A stretch of DNA of 64,000 nt from positions 3,220,001 to 3,284,000 of the forward strand of contig OY718805.1 in assembly GCA_963070105.1 (NCBI GenBank), read 5' to 3'. The DNA comes from Litomosoides sigmodontis (lineage: Eukaryota; Nematoda; Chromadorea; Rhabditida; Onchocercidae). Shown one piece after another: positions 1-26,394 of the stretch. The notes under the pieces were generated by a model. It had not been told where the DNA came from. It saw only the letters and a list, made by a program, of their open reading frames with translations, and made no database searches. How positions within the stretch are numbered: the stretch's first letter is position 1; each line of letters begins with the position of its first letter. The translations under genes were made by a program, and so were the position numbers.

Positions 1-3000
1 TAACAACTACTATTTCCACTAAAGCTAATAAAATATAATTGATGTTACTAAATAAATAGTTCATTTTGCTAATTTAAATTTTAATTTTGGTCCTTCCCAT
101 TCTCACTGTCTCCAAGTTCTAATAGACAGTGAGCAATGAGATGTGTGAATGGTGATGTAAACGAGCGACAATCAGTTATTAGCAGTTATTAGTTGTGAAA
201 ATTTCAATCAGAAGATTCCTAAAAGTGGTATCATTGAATGTGAATAGTATTTCTGGAGCTGTAAAAGTTTCTAAGCTTATTTTGCTTTTATTTTTATCAT
301 TCATAAATTTCAGACAATAACAGTAAACTTCTTTGAATTATAAATTATTAAATTGACGATTAATTTCATAAATGAAATCATTTAACGAATGGACCCATTG
401 TGGCAAATTAATAATTTTTACAAATTAAAAATTTTTTAAATTAATAATTTTAATTCAATCGAATTACAATTAATTGAAATGTATGTGTGTTTACCCATCC
501 AAGCAACATTGTTTTTTATTTACTGATAGCAATGATAACAATTAGTAGTGATAGTTGGTGACGTCAACTTGACGTTACCCTACCCTATCCCTTTCACTCC
601 ATGAAGAGGAATGCCTGCCATACCGCTCTTCCTGCGCAAATCGATTTCACTTTTTTTTTTCGCCTCGTGCAAAGGAATTTTTATTGTTTTAATTATCAAC
701 TTATCAAAGTCACATTGCTCCTCCCGCTATCAACGAATGACTCATCACGAAGTGATAAAGTGTGATTGAGAAGAACTAGGTGTGGCGCAACATGCGATCG
801 CATTTATTAAATTTCAATTGAAACATGCCTCTCCCTTGTCGAATGTGACGATTAAAATAGGATTGAGCGAAATGAACTTTGAATTTGTCATTAATTAATT
901 AATTGATAGTAGTGATTAGAATAATGTCGAATAAATGACGAAGGCCATTTCTATTGCACAGATAGAGATTGATAATGTGATAATTACAATTATCATAATA
1001 ATGTTTACTTGTTTGTAATCTTTTGGTGTGAGCAAAAAAAAAAGAAGAAGCAATGAATTGAAAATATCAATTTCATTTTTCCATTTCATTTCAATTTCAC
1101 ATTTCATTCAGTTTTCACTAATGATAAATGATAGAAATGTTAAATTGATCCATTTCATACATCTGCTTTCAGAAGGTTCCATTAAGTAAATCTCATTAAG
1201 CTCTTACGCATCTGTTATTTGCATATAGCTCGTTTAAGTGATCATTTCGAAATGGTTAAAACTGTCGGAGAGATGTGAAAATGGATTTTGGAAAATTTAG
1301 ATCACTTTTTCATAAAACAATAGAGAAACTTTTAATTCACAAAAATTATTTATCTCTAATACGAGGAAAAATGAATTTATCATTATCATTATCATTTATT
1401 ATTATTATTAGTTATTGTTATTATTAATTATTATTAATTTACTGTTACTACATTGTATTGCACTTGCCTTTATGCTAGTAAAATTTTTAGCGCTAATTTG
1501 TAGCACAAAAAAAACATCGTAGTTGTCAATTTATTCCTCTTTAGCCTTATTTAAATAGTCCTAAAATTTAAAATTTCCATTAAAAAGTGCCATTAATGTG
1601 TGAGTGAATTTTTAAAATAATTTAATGAAGTTCATTGGGACGTGAATGAAAAATTAGTGAGAGAAACTTTTAGTGATAATTTCAGTTCTACCTATTTACT
1701 TGTTTCTTCACTTATTTATTCACTTATTTCTTTACTTATTCATAATTTGTTTATTAGTATAATTTAATTAATAATTAATTAACTTCCTGTAAATAATGGA
1801 AAAGTATAGGAGAAAAACGTGAATAAAATTCGATTGAATGATATGAGTGAAAAGAAAATTGTAAAGCGTATAACGCTTATTTACATTTTTTGACCTTTTT
1901 AATTATTACATCAAAAACTTCATTATGCACATTGTTGATGAACAAAATTTTTACTGCGTTTTTTTTTCAGGTTTTATCCTACCTTTTGGACTATTACCTT
2001 TCTTCCATGTCTCTCCTTCTCTCTCTCTCTCTTTCTGTCCCTCTCTGCCTCTACCTTTCATTCTTTTTCCGTTAAATTTTTCCGTTGTAATTTTGTCCTT
2101 TTGCTATTATTTTATCATTTTGTAAATTAAAATGATTTTAACTGATCGTTTAAAGTTCATTAAATTATTTAGTTTATTACAGAGAGAAAAATTAAATTAT
2201 TTAGTTCAATTAAATTCCTTTAAATTATTTACTTTATTACAGAATTCATTGCATTTTGTCTAAGTTATTTTTCCGTTAAAAATTTTCTTTATTTCCCATT
2301 TACGTGTAAATGAAAAATGATGAAGCGCGAAACACTGAAGTAATTTGAAATATTTAAAAGTAATTTTTAAATGAAAGAAGAAAGAAATTAAATTAAACTA
2401 AAAATAAAATTTAATTTTTGTTAATGACAAAAAAAAATTAAACAAAGAGAAGAACGTAAGAAAGAGAGAGCGAAAGAGAGAGAGAGGGAGAGAGTAAGAG
2501 GGAAAGAGTGAGAATGTGGGAATGGGAGAGAAAGTGAGAGGGACGGAAAAGAAATGATGAGACGAAGGATTTCATCGTTTTCATCAAATAATGGACAAAA
2601 ATTTTTTTAAACAATTTTTCCTGCTTTTTATCAATGTATTCATTGATTGTCCAAAGTGATGTTTGAATTACTCCTACGATTTGTCTCTTTCATTCACTTC
2701 AATAGAACTACTGTGATTAATGATAACTGAGACAGAGAGACAGAGAGAGAGAGAGAGAGAGTGAGTGAGTGAGTTTAAGAGAGTGGTGAAAGAGGTAGAT
2801 AGTAAATAGGGTGAAATTAATGGTAAAAAATTAAAATTTAAATTAGACATTCTTCTATTGCAACTGATAATTCAGATAAATTATTAGTTCAATTTGTTCC
2901 TTCTCCAAAATATTTCATTCTCAGCGAATCTAATTTTCTACTTTCTGGAAGTCTTCGATTTGAGTGCGCTAGTGTAATGTTGGTGATATTCACTTTATCA

Positions 3001-3110
3001 CTTTAATGGTACTGATAAGGTGATGGTAATAAGCTGATTTTATTCATACTTATCACACTCATTAATTGCGCTCATTCTAAAATTACGAATTGCAACCGTA
3101 CCATAATTGA

Positions 3111-3114
<4 letters not shown>

Positions 3115-3149
<35 letters not shown>
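3115..3149. repeat. (GA)n microsatellite
   Basis: About 17 uninterrupted GA units. Similar GA or CT tracts recur at about 4173-4203, 5358-5377, 16867-16895, 31552-31580 and 62391-62427, so this dinucleotide class is dispersed through the region. Confidence 0.95.
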
Positions 3150-3154
<5 letters not shown>

Positions 3155-4169
3155 GTGATAAGAATGCATTAAATAATTACTTTCAACTTTTCCGTAGCAT
3201 TTATTTCATTTCTTTATTTGCTTATTTTTTACACTTTAAATTATTACATTTATATTTTGCTCCAATATTTTGGAAATATTTTTCATTATTTGTACAATTT
3301 AAATTTTATAAAGGTGCGATATACGAATGAGAAAACTTCTTTTTCTTCAAATTTTCATCAAATTTATACTATTTTTACTGGGTTAAGAGGAAGGAGGTAG
3401 TACTGCTAACATTGATATTATTCCCATTGGTTTAAGTTGGTGCTTGTAAAACTTATATAATTTTGATGAGTTCAAGCAAAACTGGTTATTTTGAGCTATG
3501 CGCAGATTAATGAGCGAATAGCTGCTTTATGCAAAAAAAAAATCGAATCAAACAATTTCAATTATTAATTTGTTTGAAATATTTGATGTTTGCTGCGATG
3601 GACAGTTGTATTAGCAATAAATGATAATATTTGTATCATGTATATGCAAACATTCAAATTTGTACAATTATTTTTTCTGTCAAATTTAATTGCTTATGTA
3701 ATTTTGAATGGGTAACGCTTAATCAATTATGTTGCAATCGATCATTATATGATAAGATTTGTTAACTTAAAAATAGCAAAATTCGTAGCAACAAATCTAT
3801 TGATTTTTTGCAAAATTAAAAGAAGAACAATTTACCGCCAAAAAAAAGCCTTAAAATAAAAGAAATCAAAGAGAACAAATAAAAATTGCTATGATGGAAA
3901 TTTTATAGTGAAATTTTTTTGCAAATCATACAAGTCGATTTTTGTTTTTCATATCCTTCATACACAAGGAAAAGGTTAATTAACATAAAGTTTCGAATGC
4001 ATTCCTTTTTCCTTCATCATCTTTCGCGGTTAATTCAATCAAGTTTTCTTTCAGTAAATTCTTCAAAAAATAAAAATAATTTTTTTTTTTCAATTTTTAT
4101 ACCTCTCTCTTTTAAAGACACTTAAAAAGGAGTAGTGCAGGTTTTCCTATTATTTTCCCCTTCCCATCC

Positions 4170-4206
<37 letters not shown>

Positions 4207-6365
4207 CCTATTCTGTCGGTATTTATTAGAGGAGCGCTGATAAAAATGAATTTTAAAATTTATCGTTTGTCTCATCCATCCTCATCTCTCATACCTCTAC
4301 CATTCATTTCTATTTTATTTGTTTTTATTGCTAAACTTTTTTTTTTGAAATTAAAATTTTTTCCTCTTCTCAAAACTACCTTTCTATTAAACTTACCATT
4401 TAAAAATTTCCTTTCTTTTTTCTTCGTCTTTTGTTGTTTCAACTATTTGATAAACAACAATGAAGAAAAAAAAGATGGACAATCTCATCTGTGTGCTTTG
4501 TTTTCACTAAATTTGTTTCGGTTGAAGATTTTTTTTGAGAAAAATTTTGCTCCCGAAACATACCGGAAGTTCTTTTCTTCTCATTTAAATGAAGTTTTCC
4601 CATTTTAATGATAGTAACACGTCTCTCTTTCAAAACTTGATTAACATGATTTTTTTTTGTTGCAAAAATTGTGAATCAAATTTGGATCATTTAATTTCTA
4701 TTTGTTTTCTCCCTCTCCCTCTCTCTCCCTCCCTCTTTCTCTCTCTTTTAAACTTTGTAGATCATTCAAAACATTGAAGTAACAATCAAATCGTACAGAT
4801 TGTTTCTTCGTCATCTCCCTTCTTCTGAAGATAATTTTGCTCGCAAAGTGAACATTTCGATGAAAATGTTTGGAAATTATCGGTGGATGCATTAAATTTA
4901 ATCGTGAAATTTAAGTTCAAAAATCAAAAGGAGGATTTTCTCGAATTGTGCTAATTAATTAACCCATTAATTAGTGTTCACTCGATAAATGCTTTTTTTT
5001 TCGCTACGCCTAATACATTTTCATGCAATAACTTTAGTTAACCTTTTTCTTCCTTGGAATTTCTGGAAGAAAAAAGCGCTTAAAATTACAATTTTTGCAA
5101 ATAGTTTATAAAATTTAATTGAAATTTACGCGCAATGGAAAAGAATGAATGAGAAGAGAAAAGGAAAGACTTATGAGAAATTAATTATTTAATTGTTTTA
5201 AATTACAAGGGGTTATGAAACTCAATAACTTTATCTTTTACAATTATTTGACATCTTCTTTCGGATGATATTTAAATGCAATAATAATGTGTTCCGTAAA
5301 TCGCTCAGTGATTTCTTAAAATTCTGAATTATAATTTCAATAATCAAAGAATAAGAAAGAGAGAGAGAGAGAGAGAGAAGGTGATGAGAGGTATAGAAGA
5401 GACAGATAAAAAATAAATTAAACTTCATTTGTAATAATTGATGATTTTTCCATCATCATAACAATCTTTTCAAATATTAACGTGATTTTTTTCACGTTAA
5501 TGTTTGAAAATCAATTTTCTTTAATTGATTTCAAAACCACATAGCATTTATCTATGTCTTTCGAAATTTTTTTAATCTAATCGATGTCATAATTTTTTTT
5601 TGTAGCTTTCATCACTTACATATATGTCTATACTAATTAATTAATTCAATATACTAATTAATTTTTAACAAATTTTTCTTCTTTCACTGTAAAATTGCAA
5701 ACCATTCAGTTGTTTAGAGAACGAGATGAGTAGCTTGTAGTGGAAGTGAAATTTGAAATTTTTGAAACATTGAAAGTTTAGATCATTGAGGAGCAATCAT
5801 TCGGTGGTCATTAATCATTGATTTCATAATCGAACAAAAAAAAAATAAACGAACACACTTATTTTTGCATAAGATATAAGCTATCCACCGAACATAGAGA
5901 GAAGAGAGAGGGAGGGTGAGAGAGAGAGAGAGAGCTTTAATAAATTGCAAGATGCTCTTCACCTTTCAATTAGGTGCTTTTTGATTTTACATTTTTCCCT
6001 TCAAAAATTCATTTTCTTTGTATGTCTGAGAACGCATAAAGCTGAGTGTGAGGAAGCAGTGTTGTTAAATATTTACAAATTTGTACTATTATTGAATTTT
6101 GGAGGATGGTAATAGTGAGATAAATTGAATTGAATTCAATTGGACCAACAATGTTGGAAAGAAGCAAACAGCTTTGATTTCCTATTCCCATTTGAAAAAC
6201 CACTAATAAAATTTAAAATTAAATTATTGAATTTGTAAAAGAGAAGAAAATTTTCGAATGCAAATAATAAGTCTTATGATTTTTGTTGTTATACAAAAAC
6301 ACTTCGTACAATCGGTGTAGCTTATTTCAATATTTCAAACGTGCATCTTTGCAACAAAAAAAAAA

Positions 6366-6570
6366 ATGAGGGTGGTGAAATTTGTTGCATGATTTTGTGA
6401 TAAGAATGCTTCATCAAGTGATCGATAAGATCGGCAAAATTCTCATCATCCGTCACTGTGCCATCCATTCCTTGATGAAATAATGTGAAATTCTCGTCTT
6501 GGAACACTGAAATCCTGTTGCAGTGAAGGATAGCACAACTGAAAGTGTACCTGGAGGAGAGTGTAATGAT
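6366..6570 (-). other. Unassigned coding-like segment
   Basis: On the minus strand a CTCCTCCAG acceptor-like site at about 6550 precedes an open stretch of 55-60 codons with ordinary amino acid composition and higher GC than its surroundings. It includes QGMDGTVTDDENFADLIDHL, then HSYHKIMQQ. I recognise no family and see no convincing donor or second exon. It could be an exon of an unrecognised gene or a chance ORF. Confidence 0.2.
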
Positions 6571-7110
6571 GTCGAGTGATAAGTGAATGATGATAATGAT
6601 AATGCAAATAACTTTGACCACTTGTACGATTTTGTAATTAATGTTTAATCAATTCAAACGTAAATTGAAATAATTAATGACAATTAATGTATACCTATCA
6701 ATTATCAATTGCTATTAGTTATTATCATTTGCTACTATCATTATTTTAGTTTGAAAAATTTTTAGTCAAATTAGATGCAAATAACAATGAAGCATGCATC
6801 CATCTATTATTTACATGTTATTTCAATGAATAAATTGCAGGATGAAATGATCAAGTCTATTACGAAACGATTTATCTCATTGTAAATTTGCACTTAAATG
6901 TTTATACTTGTAGATTTACACCTGAAATTCACTTATTTGATACAATCTAATTGATCTCTACATTTCCTTCTTGCATGATAAAATTCATTTCTCTCCCACC
7001 AATACAATATGATCGTTTATTTTTTTTTTTTAATTCATATTATTTTATACGACAAATTATCATCATCGTGGAGGATGAACGATCAATACTTGAAAAATGC
7101 TTCATCCTAA

Positions 7111-7271
7111 TTATCACTATCATCGTCATCATCATCGTCATCATCATCATCATCATCATCATCATTACCATCATCGCCATCATTATCACTATCATCATCA
7201 TCATCATCATCATCGTCATCATCATCGTCATCATCATCATCATCATTACCATCATCGCCATCATTATCACT

Positions 7272-7338
<67 letters not shown>
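7111..7338. repeat. (CAT)n array with an internal higher-order duplication
   Basis: An ATC/CAT trinucleotide array of about 230 bp. An interrupted block with TTACC, CGCC and TTATCACT variants occurs twice, at about 7160-7200 and 7240-7275. A segment of the array therefore seems to have duplicated as a unit before further expansion. All frames stay open, giving spurious poly-His, poly-Ile, poly-Met and poly-Asp ORFs. Confidence 0.95.
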
Positions 7339-8920
7339 CCCATTGCTGCAACTACTACTACGATCAACAGCGTCTAAATCACAAATTTACAACACAGCAG
7401 ATTTCACCAACCAGTTTGATCAGAACGCTACACGATCAACCGTGCGCGCACTCTCTGCCCAATTGAAAGCGGCAAATTAATGAAAAGACAGCGATGGCAA
7501 AATTTTAAATTTTCTTCTCTTTTCCAAACCGCACCTTTATTCTGCTCCTTCTACATACTTCATCATTTTTCAATAATTCTTGAAATTTTTTCCCTTTTCC
7601 TTCCTCACTCGCCGTACTATCCGTGAATGGATGCAAATATTGCCGTTTACCGAGTGATTTACTTAGTTATTTACTTCATCACTTACTTACATTCATTGCA
7701 AACAATGAAGATTCATTTTGTCATTAAAATTTTTCTCAAGTGGAATAGTTGAGAGAGATTCCGTCATGCGTTTTTCATTTGATTGCTGTCACATTTTTCA
7801 GCGTTGTTAAAAATTTCGTCATAGGAACTGAATTTGTCCATTCATTCATCACCTGGTCGATTCAGTTTTTTTTTTTGTCTTTTTTTTTGCTCACTCCTCT
7901 CTTCTTTGAACTCATCCCAGATTTCCGCTATCCGCTACTATCGTTTCTTGGTAGGATGATACGTGATATCTGTGTTCCATCGACACTCATACTACTTTCA
8001 AATGAAAACAACGATTGAAGTAATGTTTGTGTGGCTTTATTGTTGCAAAAGACAGTTGTTGAACTTTTATTCTATCCATTTGGCTTTACGCCCACGTTAA
8101 TTAACTTAATTACTTGAATAGAAGACAAGAGGACAGTCTATCACTGCAAGAAATGTCCGTTACACTTCAATTTCCCAAAAATTTCCAAACAACCCACTTC
8201 ATTTTCACTAACAATTCATTAGCAGTGATGGGTGCGTGTATATACTTTCACGTGTGTATCTTCCAAAATATTTTGTAAAATTCACTTTCACATGGTAGCA
8301 TTAATTTAATTAGGATCAAGTTTAAAATTTTAAACCATCCCTGTGGCAATTATTAATTTGTTGCTATTGTTAATTATCGTTGTGCGTACACGTCACATGA
8401 AATCATCGTGATAAACTTTTCAGTTTTTTAATTTTTTCATTTATTCTTTTTTTTTAAATTTAAGAGGCGTCTCTTTTTTTCCTTAAACTTACACTTTTAT
8501 TTTTGCTTGTTTCCTTTGAAAACAACAAATAATCGTTTTATGTTGAAATTAATGAGAAAGAATTTTTCTAAAAAAAACGATATTTAAATAATTGTACTTT
8601 TGCTACTTTCCACCTGTCTTTTTTTACTTCTTTTTGCAATTTTTATCTTATTTTCGTTGACAAGGAATGAATTAGTTGTTTGTTTACATTTTTGAAACTT
8701 TTACCCTCAAATTTAAACTTTTACCTTCAAATGAGGTATGTATGGGAAATTTTGTTTGTATGAAAGTGCCAAAATGAATTTTTTTTTCAACTATTCTATT
8801 TGAGACAGTATTGCTTTAGTGTTAATGATCATTTAGTATAGAATTAATCAAAGTAAATAGTATTAGTGATGTGATTATTCATTTAAATTTCATTTTGCAT
8901 TCACTGAACAGAGAATGAAT

Positions 8921-8945
8921 GTGTGTGTGTGTGTGTGTGTGTGTG
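8921..8945. repeat. (GT)n microsatellite
   Basis: About 12 GT units in non-coding sequence. Confidence 0.95.
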
Positions 8946-9478
8946 AAATTTTGTGAAATTATTCTATTTTAATTCGATCCGTTGCGTTTCTTGTCAAAAG
9001 TTGTACTAAATAATAATTAATAGCAATAATAATAAGTAATGATAATAGCAAATGAATTTAATTGTAATCTGAAATGGTGTAAAAAGTCTTCCGATCAATA
9101 TTACTATAACTCATCTTCTTCCATTTCAATTTGAGATTAGTTTCTTTTTTGTTTCGTGAAAAAAAAATTATTAAATTATTGTGTTGCAGAAAAGATTCAT
9201 TGAAAATTTGCCGAAGTAGCAGGAAGAAGAAAAAGAAGGAGAAAAAGAAGAAGAAGAAGGAGAAGGAGAAGGAGAAGAAGACGAAGAAGAAGAAGGAGAA
9301 GGAGGAATTCTGGATTCGCTTATTGTAGTGAATATTTTCGATCAAAATTTGCTCAAATTGAGCCAAAGAAAATTTGCATAATCAGGAAGAGACAATCATC
9401 ACTGGAAAATTAAGCAGTTTAACGAGAGTAATGAAAATTTACACGGAAAAGTGCACAACAGCACAAAAATTAGCAATT

Positions 9479-9562
9479 CCTGTTTATAAGGTTGGTTTTT
9501 TTTTCTTTATTTTGCTTCTTCCTGTTTATAAGGTTGGTTTTTTTTTCTTTATTTTGCTTCTT
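9479..9562. repeat. 42-bp exact tandem duplication
   Basis: Two adjacent, apparently identical 42-bp copies start at 9479 and 9521. Each begins CCTGTTTATAAGGTTGG and ends in a pyrimidine run. The identity points to a recent duplication. Confidence 0.95.
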
Positions 9563-10551
9563 TTCCATCCACATTTTTTCTTTTTGCTCTTTTACAGTTT
9601 AATTTTTGAAGAAATAAATAACGAAGAGAAAGGGACAGAGAGAGAGAGAGGGAGAGAGAGAGAGGGAACAAGGGGAAGAAATGTGTGCAAGAGATGATAT
9701 TTAATTAAATTATCGGTATAACTAATTAGTTTTCGGTGTTATCGGATCAGTTTCATAATTACATATTGTATTCACAATTTAACATTCCAAATCTTCTATT
9801 AATTATTTCTAATAAGCATGCTTACTTTGAATATAATTGTAGCATTCTATTCAAATTATCAATTTATCAATCATTCATTCCATTCATTTTCAAAATTTGT
9901 TCGTTTTTTTCCACTCAATTTACACCAAGATTTAATGTTTCATTTTGTTCAGTTAATAAATTTTAATTTAGTAAAAAGTTATGAACAAAATAAAATCTGT
10001 AGCAATGCAATCAATCAATATAGGAAGAAAAATTAATTAGATGATAATTATGCAGATTTCCGAAATTTTATATTTCCATAGGTCCTCTCCAATTGATATT
10101 TCATACTTTCGCAGGTTGTTGCTTTTCTCTTTCACCCAAACAGGAAAACATGCATGGAAATTATTACGATCAATTGAAGGCGTTTTTTTTTTGACATTAA
10201 TAAAGTACATGGAAGTGTATTTCTTTTTGATTTCAATGCAGAAGTGAACTTTGACCTCAAATAATCGTTTGTTTTGTTTGCTTGTTATTGTTTGTTTTAT
10301 TTAAATTATTAAGTTTTCGATAAATTGACAAATTTTCTTTTACATTTTGCAATTTTTTTTATTTCCTCCTTCATTTCTTCTAGCAATTTCTAACAGATTT
10401 CAATTAAATTTTGCATCAAACTGTACGCTATTATCATTGCCAATAACCTTTCTGCTCCTCAATGATCTTTTCTTTCTTTTTTTTTTTCAATGATCCATTT
10501 ACTGATTCTATGCCCTTCAATCCTTTCTAATTTCTAAATAAATTGCATTTA

Positions 10552-10564
10552 TGTGTGTGTGTGT

Positions 10565-10611
<47 letters not shown>
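10552..10611. repeat. (GT)n microsatellite
   Basis: About 60 bp of GT repeats with one C interruption near 10569. A CA tract on the same strand follows about 250 bp later at 10860-10892, so the pair could fold back. Confidence 0.95.
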
Positions 10612-10612
<1 letters not shown>

Positions 10613-10859
10613 ATCATTTATGCGATCAACAATGCCTGTATTTGTTTAATAATAAAAGAAAAATGAGAACGGAAAAGAGAGAGAGGGAGAGAGAGAGAAA
10701 GGGAATTCTTTTGAAAAAAAATGAATGAAAAAAAAATCTTTTCAAACCAGTTTTTTTCTTCTATTTTAAATTCCTAATTTCTTCACAAAATTATCAACAA
10801 ATGCCATGCCATGGGGTATTTTCATCGTATCACTGACTTCTACGTATATGTGTATACAT

Positions 10860-10892
<33 letters not shown>
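10860..10892. repeat. (CA)n microsatellite
   Basis: About 16 CA units, complementary in sense to the GT array at 10552-10611. Confidence 0.95.
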
Positions 10893-10893
<1 letters not shown>

Positions 10894-11399
10894 GTTAAAT
10901 ATATATCAATAAAATTTTATATCATGGAAAAGTACATGGAAGAAAGAGGTTAAAAAACAAAGGTAAAATTCAATGGATCAAATGAGAGAAAAAAAAAGCA
11001 AAGGATGAAAAATGATTAGCAGTTAAAAATAAACAACGAACGAAACATTAAAAAAAAATTCTTTTTTTTAATGTTTCAAAGAGATAAATTAATAAAAAAA
11101 TTTTTTTTTCAAAAAAAAATATAATTGCTGTATATAAGGCTGCATAACTTAGATAGATTATGACGAGATGAATGAAAGATGAGAATTTGCATAGAGGCTA
11201 GTGCAGTTAATAAGTAATACAATTAGGCAAAGAAGGAAATATATAATACAAATAATTGGAAGAGACGAATGATAATAATTAGCATAACATTGGGAACAGT
11301 GAAAAATCATTGAGTGTGAAACAAGAACATTTGTATTTTGTTTTATCAATGAAATATTTCTAATTTTTTCTTAATTGTTTAATTATCACAGAGCAATAA

Positions 11400-11455
11400 T
11401 TATCATCATTATCATCATCATTATCATCATCATCATTATCATCATCATCATTATC

Positions 11456-11543
<88 letters not shown>

Positions 11544-11548
11544 CCATC
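11400..11548. repeat. (CAT)n array
   Basis: A second trinucleotide array of about 150 bp, with scattered CATTAT variants in the first third and near-perfect CAT afterwards. It is followed within 30 bp by a 26-bp minisatellite. Confidence 0.95.
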
Positions 11549-11577
11549 AGCAAGAACAAGCTACAAAACTTTTTCCA

Positions 11578-11694
11578 ATTTTTGAAAGAAAAAAAAGAGA
11601 GTAATTTTTGAAAGAAAAAAAAGAGAGTAATTTTTGAAAGAAAAAAAAAGAGAGTAATTTTTGAAAGAAAAAAAAGAGAGTAATTTTTGAAAGG
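11578..11694. repeat. 26-bp minisatellite, about 4.5 copies
   Basis: Copies starting AATTTTTGAAAG begin at 11578, 11603, 11629, 11656 and 11682, giving periods of 25-27 bp. Length differences lie in the internal poly-A run. Copies are contiguous with no spacers, so this is not a CRISPR array. Confidence 0.95.
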
Positions 11695-12029
11695 TAAAGA
11701 AGTGTCAATTGTGCATTGCTCAATTGTTATCTCAAGCAGCTTATTCTTGTTTAAATCACCTATGTTTATATTAAATTTACATCTAACTGAATTTTCTTTT
11801 CATTTTTTATCTTTGAGAGATGTTAAATTTGTAAGTTTAAATATATAAAATTTTCTTAAAATGTAATATTTCCTCCTCTCCTACCTCTCATATGTCCTTT
11901 TCCCCTCCGCAGTTTCATCCCTTTTTCTCCCTTCCTCCTTTCTCTCTCTGTCTCATCTCCCTTTATCCCTCCCGTTCTCTTCCCTTTTTAATGATTTAGG
12001 TCAGTGCTACCCAGGCAGATGGATTAAAC

Positions 12030-12047
12030 ATGCCGAAAATTGACGTC
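12030..12047 (+). CDS. Candidate first coding exon of the patched gene
   Basis: ATG at 12030 opens six codons (MPKIDV) followed by GTGTAA, a possible donor. Upstream lies a long pyrimidine tract ending TGATTTAG near 12000, which could be a cis- or trans-splice acceptor. Joining phase 0 to the exon at 13295 gives MPKIDV-ILDKWLVGKK. That places the start about 33 residues before RPTWCDAD, a short N-terminus not unlike those of other Patched proteins. The rival start is the in-frame ATG at 13250 without splicing. No homology supports either. Confidence 0.3.
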
Positions 12048-13294
12048 GTGTAATAATTGTCGCCTACAATATGAGCACTCATTCATACAACCTTCATTGA
12101 TCGTTGATATTCCTACCTTTATTATCACTAATACTATATTTTACATTAATAATAATTATTATTGGCATCATAATTATTATAATTATTACCATAATAATTA
12201 CTATACGTATTATATAATAATTACATACACAATATACAGTAATATATATATCACTATTACTATATTGTAATTATTTTTACGCATGTGTTGTATATAAGTC
12301 ATTGATCATGTGCATTATAAGAATAATTAGTCCTATCGTTATTATTATTGTTAATTATCGCCATCGTAGCAACTGCTATTTGTTCCTACCGCTCATTAAA
12401 CCAGTAATTAATTAAATTTAAGAGTTAACTAGCATTGTCTTCAACTAGGAGAATAAAAAAAACGTCTCACCTGTTTTAGTTCTAAAAGATGGTATTATTC
12501 AGTGAATTAATTTGAACCGAAAGCTTAATTATCACTAATATACCTTAATGGCTTAATTGCTTTTTTATATTTATTAATTAATGCTTGTAATTGAATTAAT
12601 ATCAAAAATCGATAGCCGAAATAAAAAATTTCAAATTAAAATATTCGTGAAATTCTGCTCCCATCACAATTATCATCCTTTTACGTTGTCGTTTTTTTGA
12701 CCCTTTATCTTCCTATCATGTGATCAGTTTGCTGATAAGATAATCATATTGTCGGAAGATGAAAGAAAGAGGAAAGTATTTTAGGCTAATTTCATAAATT
12801 TAAATTTTGCGCTTTAACAAAACTATTTGGAGTGAATAAAGCGAATTTCACTACACGTACGACGTCATTGACGTGAAAGATATCACAACTTTTGCACTAT
12901 CCTATTTCTCGTAACTCTCACCTTATCACTATCTTCCTCATTATCAATAAAATTATCTATAAGCCTAAAATAACTTTTTAATTATGCAGCTACCTCCTAC
13001 AACAGTTTATTATCACTTATCACTGTCATTGCTGCCACGTATCACTACCGTTACCATTCAACCAGTCATACATGCAAATAATGATTGAGAATTATACAAA
13101 AAAGAGAAAATGATATTCCAATTGCACTCCTTCAATTTTCATTTAAATCAAAAAATTCAACAAATAATTACGATGAATTAATCATTCATTGATTCCTTTC
13201 AATGCATAATTAATTCATTGTGTAGGAAATATTTTTCTTTAAAAAAGTTATGCATAAAGTATCATTTTGTTCTTCGTTTGCTTTTCTTTTTCAG

Positions 13295-26394
<13,100 letters not shown>

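Larger units (their letters stand above)
1..12029. other. Gene-poor region upstream of the patched gene
   Basis: No convincing gene is visible. The stretch is AT-rich, with poly-A/poly-T tracts and GA/CT, GT/CA and CAT microsatellites; the larger arrays are listed separately. All but one of the sizeable ORFs are low-complexity or AT-rich and lack coding character. The exception is a minus-strand segment at about 6366-6570, listed separately. Because the patched gene needs a start upstream of 13295, part of this region may be its promoter or hold 5' non-coding exons. That is inference. Confidence 0.6.

Noticed and set aside
7040..7480. Long ORFs rich in His, Ile, Met or Asp
   Set aside because: All frames of the CAT/ATG triplet array are open. 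The composition is a by-product of the repeat, and the short unique tail shows no recognisable domain.
9210..9328. Lys/Glu-rich ORF
   Set aside because: It is a translation of an imperfect GAA/GAG purine tract with no other support.
11578..11694. Regularly repeated 26-bp units considered as a CRISPR array
   Set aside because: Copies are contiguous with no spacers, and the genome is nematode.
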